A stretch of 42,718 bases of DNA, from NCBI GenBank assembly GCA_017462545.1, contig JAFTQX010000047.1:1-42718 (forward strand). Reading direction: 5' to 3'. The notes below the pieces were generated by a model. The model was given only the letters and a program-made list of their open reading frames with translations. It was not told the origin of the DNA and ran no database searches. The stretch comes from Clostridia bacterium (GTDB taxonomy: Bacteria > Bacillota > Clostridia > Oscillospirales > CAG-272). This document shows positions 25,158-33,559 of the stretch, piece after piece; within the stretch, counting starts at the first letter, position 1; each line of letters begins with the position of its first letter. A program made the translations under genes and the position numbers.

Positions 25158-26210
25158 ATGGGACTTTTCACAGATAAAACACTTATGATCACCGGTGGTA
25201 CCGGTAGCTTTGGCAACGCGGTGCTTAACCGGTTCCTGCGCACCGACATCGGGGAGATCCGCATTTTTTCGCGCGATGAGAAAAAGCAGGACGACATGCG
25301 TCACGAATTTCAGGCCAAGATGCCTGAGGTGGCGGAGAAGATCAAGTTTTACATCGGCGACGTACGCGATATCGCCTCCGTACGCAACGCGATGCACGGC
25401 GTCGACTACATTTTCCACGCCGCTGCGCTGAAGCAGGTTCCTTCCTGCGAGTTTTTCCCGATCGAGGCCGTTAAGACCAATGTCCTCGGCACCGAGAACG
25501 TGCTGACCGCCGCCATTGAGGCCAGCGTCAAGAACATCGTTTGCCTGTCTACCGACAAGGCAGCCTATCCCGTCAACGCCATGGGTACCTCTAAGGCGAT
25601 GATGGAGAAGGTGATCGTGGCCAAATCGCGTACCGTCTCGCCGGACAAGACCAAGATCTGCTGCACCCGTTACGGTAACGTCATGTGCTCGCGCGGCTCG
25701 GTTATTCCGCTGTGGATCGACCAGATCAAGGCCGGCAACCCCATCACCATTACCGATGGCAGCATGACGCGCTTCATCATGTCTCTAGACGAGGCGGTTG
25801 ACCTGGTTCTATTTGCCTTTGAGCATGGTGAAAGTGGTGACATTCTGGTACAGAAGGCGCCCGCCTGCACGATTGCCACCCAGGCAGAGGCCGTTTGCGA
25901 GCTGTTTGGCGGCGACAAGTCGGCCATCAAAACCATCGGCATTCGCCATGGCGAGAAGATGTATGAAACGCTGCTCACCAATGAGGAGTGCACCGGTGCG
26001 ATTGATATGGGCAACTTCTACCGCGTGCCCTGCGACAAGCGCGGCCTCAATTACGATAAGTATTTCAATCAGGGAGACACCGATCGCAACCCCCTGACCG
26101 AGTTTAACTCCAACAATACCAAGCTCCTGACCGTAGAGGAGACAAAGGCAAAAATTGCCTCCCTCGCCTATATTCAGGAAGAGCTTGCCAAGATGGAGAA
26201 GAACGCATGA
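25158..26210 (+). CDS. capE: UDP-GlcNAc 4,6-dehydratase/5-epimerase
   Basis: A 350-residue short-chain dehydrogenase-type enzyme. It should convert UDP-GlcNAc to UDP-2-acetamido-2,6-dideoxy-L-arabino-hexulose, first step to UDP-L-FucNAc. Seen: ITGGTGSFGNAVLNRFL (NAD(P) loop), FSRDEKKQDDMRHEF, FHAAALKQVPSCEFFP, STDKAAYPVNAMG with the Met142xxxLys146 pair replacing the usual Tyr, and TRYGNVMCSRGSVIP. Length matches CapE, not the longer membrane-bound CapD/FlaA1 relatives with extra helices. Composition is markedly GC-rich (37 of 60 in one line) compared with the preceding genes. It overlaps capF by four bases. Confidence 0.92.
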   Translation: MGLFTDKTLMITGGTGSFGNAVLNRFLRTDIGEIRIFSRDEKKQDDMRHEFQAKMPEVAEKIKFYIGDVRDIASVRNAMHGVDYIFHAAALKQVPSCEFFPIEAVKTNVLGTENVLTAAIEASVKNIVCLSTDKAAYPVNAMGTSKAMMEKVIVAKSRTVSPDKTKICCTRYGNVMCSRGSVIPLWIDQIKAGNPITITDGSMTRFIMSLDEAVDLVLFAFEHGESGDILVQKAPACTIATQAEAVCELFGGDKSAIKTIGIRHGEKMYETLLTNEECTGAIDMGNFYRVPCDKRGLNYDKYFNQGDTDRNPLTEFNSNNTKLLTVEETKAKIASLAYIQEELAKMEKNA

Positions 26211-27406
26211 ACATTTTGATCACGGGAGCCTGCGGCTTTGTTGGCAAAAATCTTACCGCCGCATTGCAGAGCATCCGAGACGGCAAGGACAAGACGCACC
26301 CCGCTCTTGCGGTGGACGAGCTGTATCTCTATGATATTGACAGCCCTGCCTCGGTGCTGGAGGAGGGCTGCCAAAAGGCAGATTTCGTCTTCCACCTGGC
26401 CGGCGTGAACCGCCCGCAGGATCCTGCGGAATTTATGAAGGGCAACTTCGGCTTTACAAGCACCCTGCTGGATATGTTGAAAAAGCACCGGAACTCCTGC
26501 CCTGTGATGATCTCCTCTTCCATTCAGGCCACCTGCATCGGCCGCTATGACAGCGATTATGGCCGCAGCAAAAAGGCGGGCGAGGAGTTGATCTTCTCGT
26601 ACGGCAAAGAAACCGGCGCGAAGGTGCTGGTTTATCGGTTTCCCAATCTGTTCGGCAAGTGGTGCCGCCCGAATTACAATTCGGCCGTCGCAACCTTTTG
26701 CAATAACATGGCAAACGATCTGCCGATTACCGTCAATGATCCCTCTGTGCAGCTGGAGCTTCTGTATATCGACGACTTGATTGATGAAATGCTCTGCGCG
26801 CTGGAAGGGAAGGAGGACCGTTGCGAGTTTGACGGCATCAACACCGTGTTGACCGAGGGCGGCTGCTACTGCGCCGCGCCTGTGACGCACAAGGTGACGC
26901 TTGGCGAGATCGTCTCGCTTTTGGAGAGCTTCAAGGCACAGCCGAGCACGCTCACCATGCCGGAAATTTCGCACAACTCGTTTGCCAAAAAGCTGTACAG
27001 TACCTATCTTTCCTATCTTCCGAAGGAGAAGGTCTCCTTTCCCTTAAAGATGAACGTAGACGCGCGTGGCTCCTTTACCGAGCTACTTCGTACGGAAAAG
27101 TGTGGTCAGTTCTCGGTGAATATCTCCAAGCCTGGCATCACCAAGGGGCAGCATTGGCACCACACCAAGTGGGAATTCTTTATCGTTGTCAGCGGTCATG
27201 GCCTCATTCAGGAGCGTAAGATCGGCAGCGATGAGGTGCTGAACTTTGAGGTCAGCGGCGAGAAGATCGAGGCTATTCACATGCTTCCCGGTTATACGCA
27301 CAACATCATCAACCTGTCCGAGACAGAGGATCTTGTAACCGTGATGTGGGCAAATGAGTGCTTTGATCCGAACAAGCCGGATACATTTTTTGAGGTGGTA
27401 GAATAA
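26207..27406 (+). CDS. capF: CapF bifunctional epimerase/reductase
   Basis: A 399-residue two-domain enzyme. The N-terminal SDR domain (about 1-250) begins NILITGACGFVGKNL and holds YGRSKKAGEE (YxxxK). The C-terminal cupin (about 265-399) contains KPGITKGQHWHHTKWEFF, with clustered histidines suited to zinc. In the Staphylococcus aureus capsule pathway CapF epimerises and reduces the CapE product to UDP-2-acetamido-2,6-dideoxy-L-talose. Its start overlaps capE (ATGA) and its stop overlaps capG (TAATG), so the three are translationally coupled. Confidence 0.92.
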   Translation: MNILITGACGFVGKNLTAALQSIRDGKDKTHPALAVDELYLYDIDSPASVLEEGCQKADFVFHLAGVNRPQDPAEFMKGNFGFTSTLLDMLKKHRNSCPVMISSSIQATCIGRYDSDYGRSKKAGEELIFSYGKETGAKVLVYRFPNLFGKWCRPNYNSAVATFCNNMANDLPITVNDPSVQLELLYIDDLIDEMLCALEGKEDRCEFDGINTVLTEGGCYCAAPVTHKVTLGEIVSLLESFKAQPSTLTMPEISHNSFAKKLYSTYLSYLPKEKVSFPLKMNVDARGSFTELLRTEKCGQFSVNISKPGITKGQHWHHTKWEFFIVVSGHGLIQERKIGSDEVLNFEVSGEKIEAIHMLPGYTHNIINLSETEDLVTVMWANECFDPNKPDTFFEVVE

Positions 27407-28590
27407 TGGACATGAAATTGGATTACAGCGATGTAGCATTTCGCAATGACGGTAAACTCAAGCTGCTGATTATCGTTGGCACGCGCCCGGAGATCATTCG
27501 TCTGGCCGCCGTCATCAACAAGTGCCGCCGCTATTTTGACTGTATTTTGGCACATACCGGCCAAAACTATGACTATAACCTGAACGGCGTGTTCTTTAAG
27601 GATCTCAAGCTTGCCGATCCCGAGGTTTACATGAACGCCGTCGGCGACGATCTGGGTGCTACGGTCGGCAATATCATCAACTGCTCCTATAAGCTGATGG
27701 CTGCCATTCAGCCGGATGCGCTACTCATTTTGGGGGATACCAACTCCTGCCTCTCGGCCATTGCCGCCAAGAGATTGCACATTCCGATCTTCCACATGGA
27801 GGCCGGGAACCGCTGCAAGGACGAGTGTCTGCCGGAGGAGACCAACCGTCGTATTGTAGACATCATTTCGGATGTCAACCTCGCCTATTCCGAGCACGCA
27901 CGTCGCTATCTGCATGAGTGCGGCCTGCCCAAGGAGCGCACCTATGTGACCGGCTCCCCCATGGCCGAGGTGCTGCACGAGAATCTGGAGGAGATCAAGA
28001 AAAGCGACATTCTTGATAAGCTGGGGCTGGAGAAAAAGAAGTACATTCTGCTTTCTGCCCACCGCGAGGAAAATATCGATACCGAGAAGAACTTCCTCTC
28101 CCTCTTTACCGCGATCAACAAAATGGCAGAGAAGTATGATATGCCTATCCTCTATTCTTGCCACCCGCGCAGTAAAAAGCGGCTGGAGGCGAGCGGCTTC
28201 AAGCTCGATGCACGCGTTATCCAGCATGCACCGCTTGGCTTCCATGATTACAACCATTTGCAGATGAACGCCTTTGCTGTCGTTTCGGATAGCGGCACGC
28301 TGCCGGAGGAAAGCAGCTTCTTTACCTCTATCGGCAATCCTTTTCCTGCCATCTGCATCCGCACCTCGACCGAGCGCCCCGAGGCGCTGGATAAGGCCTG
28401 CTTTATTCTGGCAGGCATTGACGAGCACTCGCTCCTGCAGGCGGTGGACACGGCCGTTTCCATGACCGAAAACGGTGACCACGGTATTCCCGTGCCCACC
28501 TATGTTGAGGAAAATGTGTCTACCAAGGTGGTCAAGATCATCCAGTCCTATACCGGCGTTGTCAACAAAATGGTTTGGCGCAAATTCTGA
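27406..28590 (+). CDS. capG: UDP-N-acetyl-sugar 2-epimerase (UDP-L-FucNAc forming)
   Basis: A 394-residue WecB/CapG-type 2-epimerase, third enzyme of the UDP-L-FucNAc route. Conserved parts: IIVGTRPEIIRLAAVI, HTGQNYDYNLNGVFF, LGDTNSCLSAIAA, HMEAGNRCKDECLPEETNRR, LSAHREENIDTEKN and SDSGTLPEESSFF. Compared with WecB the N-terminus has a short extra segment (MDMKLDYSDVAFRNDGK). Context after capE and capF argues for the CapG role rather than a UDP-GlcNAc/ManNAc epimerase. It is the last gene before the operon terminator. Confidence 0.9.
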   Translation: MDMKLDYSDVAFRNDGKLKLLIIVGTRPEIIRLAAVINKCRRYFDCILAHTGQNYDYNLNGVFFKDLKLADPEVYMNAVGDDLGATVGNIINCSYKLMAAIQPDALLILGDTNSCLSAIAAKRLHIPIFHMEAGNRCKDECLPEETNRRIVDIISDVNLAYSEHARRYLHECGLPKERTYVTGSPMAEVLHENLEEIKKSDILDKLGLEKKKYILLSAHREENIDTEKNFLSLFTAINKMAEKYDMPILYSCHPRSKKRLEASGFKLDARVIQHAPLGFHDYNHLQMNAFAVVSDSGTLPEESSFFTSIGNPFPAICIRTSTERPEALDKACFILAGIDEHSLLQAVDTAVSMTENGDHGIPVPTYVEENVSTKVVKIIQSYTGVVNKMVWRKF

Positions 28591-28593
28591 CGA

Positions 28594-28624
28594 AAAAAGC
28601 CCGTCGCACGCGACGGGCTTTTTC
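28594..28624 (+). terminator. Terminator of the polysaccharide operon
   Basis: GCCCGTCG (28599-28606), loop CACG, CGACGGGC (28611-28618), flanked by AAAAA and TTTTT; starts four bases after the capG stop. Confidence 0.92.
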
Positions 28625-28658
28625 ATTAGCCAAGTGTGAACATATTTTGACAAAAGGA

Positions 28659-28687
28659 TGGACATTTTACGACATATGTGGTATAAT
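28659..28687 (+). promoter_or_regulatory. Sigma-A promoter with TGTGG extension
   Basis: TGGACA (28659-28664), 17 bases, TGTGG then TATAAT (28682-28687). A TTGACA at 28647 is too far upstream. Confidence 0.8.
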
Positions 28688-28735
28688 AGCGATATATAAT
28701 ATATAAGGAAGACTTTACGAGAGGAGCGTGGCGGC

Positions 28736-29944
28736 ATGAAGGAAGCAAAACAAAATATGCTTTTATATCGCGTTGCGCAGCTGGCATCCTGGTTTGTTTC
28801 GGTCTTTCTTTTTCGGCGCAAGATCTTACGGAATGAGATCAAGGGCAAAAAGGGGCCGTTTGTCATCATTGCCAACCATCAGGCAGCACTTGACTTTACC
28901 AATCTGATCGGCGCAACCTCGCGACCGATGAGCTTTGTTGTCAGCAGCTCCTTTTATAATACCCTGCCCGTGAAGGGCGCGATGCGGCGTATCGGCGTGA
29001 TCCCCAAGCAGCAGTTTCAGACCAACATCCACGACCTGAAGCGGATGAAGGCGGTCATCGAGCAGGGGCGAATTTTGGTGCTCTATCCTGCCGGACTGAT
29101 GTGCGAGGATGGCCTTTCCACCCCGCTGCCGACAGGCACTTACCAATTTTTAAAGTGGATCGGGGCAGACGTGTATGTGGCCCGCACCAGCGGTACCTAT
29201 TTTGCCACACCCAAGTGGGGCAAGGGCGTTCGACCGGGGCGCACCTATTTGGATATTTATCAGCTCTTTTCCAAGGAGGAGCTGGAGACGGCAGACATGC
29301 AGACCGTCAAGGAAATGACCGATGCAGCACTCTCCTTTGATGCGTATCGCGAGCAGGAGGCGCTTGGCATTCGCTACAAGGGCGGCTTTAATATTGAAGG
29401 GCTGGAAAATGTGCTCTATCAATGCCCGCATTGCGGAGAAGAATATACCATGCGCGTGGTGGGGCAGCGCACCATCTGCTGCGAGGCCTGCGGCTTTTCT
29501 CACGAGAGTGATGAATACGCCTTTTTACATAACAGCGGCAGCATTGGTGAGGAGCTGCGGTATGTGTCGGATTGGAGCCGCAAGATCTATGAGGATCTGA
29601 AGGCAAAGATCGCGCAGGGCCTGGAGAACCACCTCTCCTGTACCACCGCCATCCACATGATCGACGAAAAGAAGAACAAGTTCGTGGAGGTTGGTCGCGG
29701 CGAGGTTAGCTTGACGGATAGCGGCTTTTCCTTGCAGGGCAGCATTGCAGGCAACCCGATTGATGAACAGATCCCGATTGCCACCTTCTGCTCGCTTCCG
29801 TTTTCTCCCGGTCGGCATTTTGAGCTGCAGCATGGAGATGTGATCTACCGCTGCGTGCCGGATGACGGACGGCTGGTGATGAAGTTTATCAACATGGTGA
29901 AGATCTTTTACGAATTGAACACAGCCGCGCATGCGCGGCTGTGA
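28736..29944 (+). CDS. PlsC-like acyltransferase with inserted zinc ribbon
   Basis: A 402-residue protein. The N-terminal half (about 12-200) is an acyltransferase of the glycerolipid type: a hydrophobic segment, then ANHQAALDF giving His48-x4-Asp53, and a third block VLYPAGLMCEDG. In the common motif (FPEG) a glutamate follows the proline; here it is Ala119. A zinc ribbon follows (Cys230, 233, 249, 252), then a C-terminal domain of about 140 residues I do not recognise. It may acylate lysophosphatidate or another membrane acceptor. The start follows GAGAGGAG. It is a single gene after the polysaccharide operon; functional linkage to it is unproven. Confidence 0.8.
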   Translation: MKEAKQNMLLYRVAQLASWFVSVFLFRRKILRNEIKGKKGPFVIIANHQAALDFTNLIGATSRPMSFVVSSSFYNTLPVKGAMRRIGVIPKQQFQTNIHDLKRMKAVIEQGRILVLYPAGLMCEDGLSTPLPTGTYQFLKWIGADVYVARTSGTYFATPKWGKGVRPGRTYLDIYQLFSKEELETADMQTVKEMTDAALSFDAYREQEALGIRYKGGFNIEGLENVLYQCPHCGEEYTMRVVGQRTICCEACGFSHESDEYAFLHNSGSIGEELRYVSDWSRKIYEDLKAKIAQGLENHLSCTTAIHMIDEKKNKFVEVGRGEVSLTDSGFSLQGSIAGNPIDEQIPIATFCSLPFSPGRHFELQHGDVIYRCVPDDGRLVMKFINMVKIFYELNTAAHARL

Positions 29945-29953
29945 CACGACTCA

Positions 29954-29985
29954 AGGCGGCAGACGCATGTCTGCCGCCTGTTTTG
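29954..29985 (+). terminator. Intrinsic terminator, preceded by a palindrome at the stop codon
   Basis: AGGCGGCAGAC (29954-29964), loop GCAT, GTCTGCCGCCT (29969-29979), then GTTTT. Another perfect 24-base palindrome (29920-29943) encodes the last codons of the acyltransferase and may add termination. Confidence 0.8.
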
Positions 29986-30072
29986 CGCCGTACGGGAGGG
30001 GTAATTTGGATTTTTTGTTTACAAAACATCCACAAAAACCATTACATTTTGTGCAGCATGAACAAAAATGAA

Positions 30073-30086
30073 TGGTAACGTTTTCA
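30073..30086 (+). promoter_or_regulatory. Possible CcpA cre-like operator
   Basis: TGGTAACGTTTTCA matches 12 of 14 positions of the Gram-positive catabolite-response consensus TGWAARCGYTWNCW. It ends 12 bases before the -35 box of the secreted-protease gene, where a regulator could act. One weak site only. Confidence 0.4.
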
Positions 30087-30098
30087 CACTTTGCCATA

Positions 30099-30128
30099 TT
30101 GACAGAAACGGGCGGGATATGGTATTCT
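30099..30128 (+). promoter_or_regulatory. Promoter of the secreted multidomain protein gene
   Basis: TTGACA (30099-30104), 18-base spacer, TATTCT (30123-30128), about 50 bases before the start codon. Confidence 0.7.
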
Positions 30129-30177
30129 ATAGATAGCAGAGGTATCTCTGTAAATACAATGAAAGGAGACTTTTCTC

Positions 30178-33100
30178 ATGAAGAAGAAAAAGTCACTTGT
30201 ACGCGTGATCAGTATGATGCTGATCCTCGCCCTGATGCTGGCCGGTATGCCCGTTATCGCACTCGATAGCGCAGAGCCCGCCCCCACCACCGCACCCGTC
30301 ACAGAAGACGGCACGCCCGCAGTGACCGAAGCATCTCTTCCCGCCACAGAGGAAAATCTCCTTGGTGCGGGAGAGCTGACCTATGCCGAGCTGCAGACAG
30401 CCGTGCTTGCCCCCGCCGATATCCCGGATGCCCTGCCGGCAGGAACGGTAGAGGCCAAGGGACACGTCAACCGCGTGTATGAGCAGGAGGAAGGACTCTC
30501 GCATCTGCTCTTTCAAAACCGTGATGGCGGTAAAACGGCCTATTTCTACGGCAAGCCCATCAAATACGTAGCCGAGGACGGCAGCGTGCGGGATAAGAGC
30601 AAAACGCTGATCGCCGTGAATAAGACCTACGATACCCACCGCTATGACATCGGTGTGGAGGATAACAACATCCGCCAGTATTACGCGGCTGATCCGGCCG
30701 TTGGTATGCTGATCGAGGTGGGCGGCGGAACGATCCGCGTGATCCCGCAGGCAGCGGGTGGCATGCTGCTTGTGCCGTATGGCATGCGCACAGCAGAGAA
30801 CACCTTTGTCTATGACAGCATCTTTGGCAATACCACCTCCCTTGTCTATACGCCGCAGCTTTCGGGCGTGAAGGAGGATATCCTTCTCCGCTCCTATGCC
30901 GGGGTGAGCGATTTCACCTTTACCTATTACACAAGCGGCCTCTCGCTTGTCGAGGTGGATGGCACATATACCTTTGTGGATGAGAGCGGCCTGCCGCAGG
31001 CCACGCTTGGCGCGATCTTGATCACCGATGCCGAGGGCAAGTCTGCCATGGGCAGCCTGACCGTGACCGAAACAACGACCGGCACCTATACCGTCATCGT
31101 CCACGCCGACCGCGATTTTCTCACCAGCCCCGATACGGTTTATCCCGTCACGGTGGATCCATCGGTTACTATTTCCGAAACGGTTTCGGGAACTGCTGCC
31201 ATTTTGGACTACGGTTTGTATAGCAGTACGGTGATCCCCTCGGATGCGAACTACTATCATTATTTGGGCTATGCCAATAATGGCAGTGCGATCGGACGTG
31301 TTATTTACAAATTCCCGCATTTTATCAGTGGAAATTCGCTAACCGCTTATACCCACTTGAATGGCTATCAGATCTCTGCAGCCGATTTGATCATATGCGG
31401 CGCAGAGGTAGAGGCAGAGGGGTATCCGGCAGCGAGCATGACCATTTACCCTCTTACAATGGGCTGGTCAAGCTCGACCAATGCATTTTCTGACACGCCC
31501 CTATTTAATTCCTGCAAAAACGGAACCCCGATCGAAAGAGGATCTATGGGCTTTGATTATGTTTTTTCGGGCATTAGCGTAACGGATATTATCAAGGCTT
31601 GGGCAAATTACAATGTCGGTGATACCACACAACCGAACCCGGCCTATGGTTTTGTATTGGTTGACGATGAAGAATTTAATACCGGGTATGCCAAAAAGAT
31701 ATATGCAGCTGAAGGACCGGAGGAGGATGTGTTTTTTGCATTTGACTATTCGAGCATGCCGGCAGGTAAATGTTATCTTAATAATGTGGCTACTGGTCGA
31801 ATGCTGCAGAGAACCGGCAATGCAGGCACGGTAGGGTATTATAGCACTTCCAATTTGGCAAATCAGCAATGGATTATTGAATATATAGGGGCGGGGCAGT
31901 ATACAATCAGATTGCAGTGTTCCCCCAACCTTTATCTGACAGCCTCGGGCAGCAATTTGATGTTGACTACAGCGACAAATCTAGTGCCAACAGAGGCCAA
32001 GTGGCTCATGACGGGAAATGCAAATGGGTATGTTTTTACCAATGTATCTACTAATACTGTACTGTGTAATGACGGTTCCTCGCTATCTTTGGTAACTGCA
32101 AGAGAATCCAATGACTCCAACTATGCAAATACGACATGGATATTTGCTCCGTCAGATGGGTTTGTTATGCTGGAAGACATCTTCCTTCCTGATGAAATGT
32201 TTGTTTATTCTGGCTCGACTGTTTCACTTGCTATTCAATCAGCTCCATCAAATGCTAGCATGCAGCATCGGAAGTGTTATACGTTGACAACGACCAATTC
32301 TGCGTTCACATTCCCGTTTTTTAATTATATTAAGGCTCCCGATGTAGGTGGATATACAACAATTACCGTTACCTATAAACCAGCTCAGATCACGAGGACG
32401 ATTTTTGTGAAAAGCGGTATATTGCCGGAAGGTGAGTATCGTGTTCAGAATGTCGGCACGAATAAATTTATGGAGTCGAACTTGGCAAACGTTTCTCCGC
32501 GCTGTCCCTATCAAACAGACTTCCGTGACGAAACGCAATTCCGTTGGCATCTTATTATAGCGGAAAATGGCGGATATATTATTAAAACGTATTATAACAA
32601 TGAGTATTTGACGGTGGAAGGCGGTTCTACACAGGATGGCGCAAGGATTATTCAGGATTCTGCGGCTACCGGAAACCATTCGCAATGGAACATTACCAGA
32701 ACAGACGAAGGAAGGTATCGGATTACACCAAAAAGTGCGGCAAATATGGCGTTGGGAATTCCTTTGACCGAGGATAGGAATGGAACGTATTTGAAGCAAA
32801 ATACTTATACCAATGATTCCAATTATAGAGACGAGTGGTATTTCATATCGCAAATATATTCAGTTGTTAATTATTACGATGAATCTTTTTTAGATGACCC
32901 TGATCTTTTGAATAACATTTCTTCTACAATTGAGTTCGTGGATAAAATATATCGTCAAGTCGGAGCAATGCTTGTGATGGATGGCACACCGACCTACTAC
33001 AACTCAATAGCAGACACTTGCCCGATAACTGACCCGAATTCGCCGTGTACATCCTCTTGTGGTGCGGATTCCGAATGTGTGGAAAATCACCATAAGAATG

Positions 33101-33543
33101 AGACACGCATATGGAATCAACTTCAGGATGATGTACGGGAGAATAATCATATATATATATTATGGGCAAATCGGCCGACAGCAGCATACTGTACAGTAAA
33201 AGATAATGTGCATCAATCATACAATGCGTTGGCGGTTGCAGGTGGGGCGCATGTATTATTCTTTGAGGTCGCTGGAGATACACTAGATGCAAAAAAAGCC
33301 GGAATGGGAATTATATTGCTTCATGAATTAGCGCATACATTTGGATTTGGGCATGGTGTTCATGAGGGGTTGACCACCGGCACCCCATTTACCTGCGTGA
33401 TGGGTGCTAACGAATCAAATCTCTATGATGAGTACAAAGAGTACCTTGAAAATGAAGTCGAAAATGATGCATCTGCTTTTTGTGATTCTTGCCGGCTTGC
33501 GATTTCCAATCTTGCTCCATATGCTTATCATCCGGGAACTTAA
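30178..33543 (+). CDS. Secreted multidomain protein with ricin-like domains and metalloprotease motif
   Basis: A 1121-residue exported protein. The signal peptide is MKKKKSLVRVISMM plus a hydrophobic stretch ending near AGMPVIALDS. Residues 30-320 resemble the N-terminal part of clostridial WapA/RHS-type wall proteins (FQNRDGGKTAYFYGKPIKYV). Residues about 330-525 look DNRLRE-like; about 530-660 and 750-890 are ricin-type trefoils (CYLNNVATGRMLQRTG; YRVQNVGTNKFMESN), separated by an Ig-like stretch. The last part holds HELAHTFGFGH (His1049, Glu1050, His1053, His1059), a metzincin zinc motif, with TCVMG as a candidate Met-turn and FCDSC after it. Probably a carbohydrate-binding extracellular protease. 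The 5' third is GC-rich, the rest AT-rich. RBS AAAGGAGAC. Confidence 0.82.
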   Translation: MKKKKSLVRVISMMLILALMLAGMPVIALDSAEPAPTTAPVTEDGTPAVTEASLPATEENLLGAGELTYAELQTAVLAPADIPDALPAGTVEAKGHVNRVYEQEEGLSHLLFQNRDGGKTAYFYGKPIKYVAEDGSVRDKSKTLIAVNKTYDTHRYDIGVEDNNIRQYYAADPAVGMLIEVGGGTIRVIPQAAGGMLLVPYGMRTAENTFVYDSIFGNTTSLVYTPQLSGVKEDILLRSYAGVSDFTFTYYTSGLSLVEVDGTYTFVDESGLPQATLGAILITDAEGKSAMGSLTVTETTTGTYTVIVHADRDFLTSPDTVYPVTVDPSVTISETVSGTAAILDYGLYSSTVIPSDANYYHYLGYANNGSAIGRVIYKFPHFISGNSLTAYTHLNGYQISAADLIICGAEVEAEGYPAASMTIYPLTMGWSSSTNAFSDTPLFNSCKNGTPIERGSMGFDYVFSGISVTDIIKAWANYNVGDTTQPNPAYGFVLVDDEEFNTGYAKKIYAAEGPEEDVFFAFDYSSMPAGKCYLNNVATGRMLQRTGNAGTVGYYSTSNLANQQWIIEYIGAGQYTIRLQCSPNLYLTASGSNLMLTTATNLVPTEAKWLMTGNANGYVFTNVSTNTVLCNDGSSLSLVTARESNDSNYANTTWIFAPSDGFVMLEDIFLPDEMFVYSGSTVSLAIQSAPSNASMQHRKCYTLTTTNSAFTFPFFNYIKAPDVGGYTTITVTYKPAQITRTIFVKSGILPEGEYRVQNVGTNKFMESNLANVSPRCPYQTDFRDETQFRWHLIIAENGGYIIKTYYNNEYLTVEGGSTQDGARIIQDSAATGNHSQWNITRTDEGRYRITPKSAANMALGIPLTEDRNGTYLKQNTYTNDSNYRDEWYFISQIYSVVNYYDESFLDDPDLLNNISSTIEFVDKIYRQVGAMLVMDGTPTYYNSIADTCPITDPNSPCTSSCGADSECVENHHKNETRIWNQLQDDVRENNHIYILWANRPTAAYCTVKDNVHQSYNALAVAGGAHVLFFEVAGDTLDAKKAGMGIILLHELAHTFGFGHGVHEGLTTGTPFTCVMGANESNLYDEYKEYLENEVENDASAFCDSCRLAISNLAPYAYHPGT

Positions 33544-33559
33544 TAAGGAGGCGTTCAAT

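Noticed and set aside
25158..26210. Initiating phosphoglycosyltransferase
   Set aside because: The gene is a soluble CapE-type dehydratase; it lacks the membrane helices and the C-terminal bacterial sugar-transferase domain.
27721..28875. Minus-strand 384-codon frame opposite capG and the acyltransferase gene
   Set aside because: Both plus-strand genes have strong family motifs; the antisense frame crosses a terminator and promoter.
30193..31320. Minus-strand frame opposite the secreted protein
   Set aside because: Glycine/histidine-rich shadow of the GC-rich 5' part; no start signals.
33404..33559. Upstream start for the second lipoprotein
   Set aside because: It would overlap the secreted-protein gene by 140 bases and bury the signal peptide; the GTG at 33560 has a proper ribosome site.
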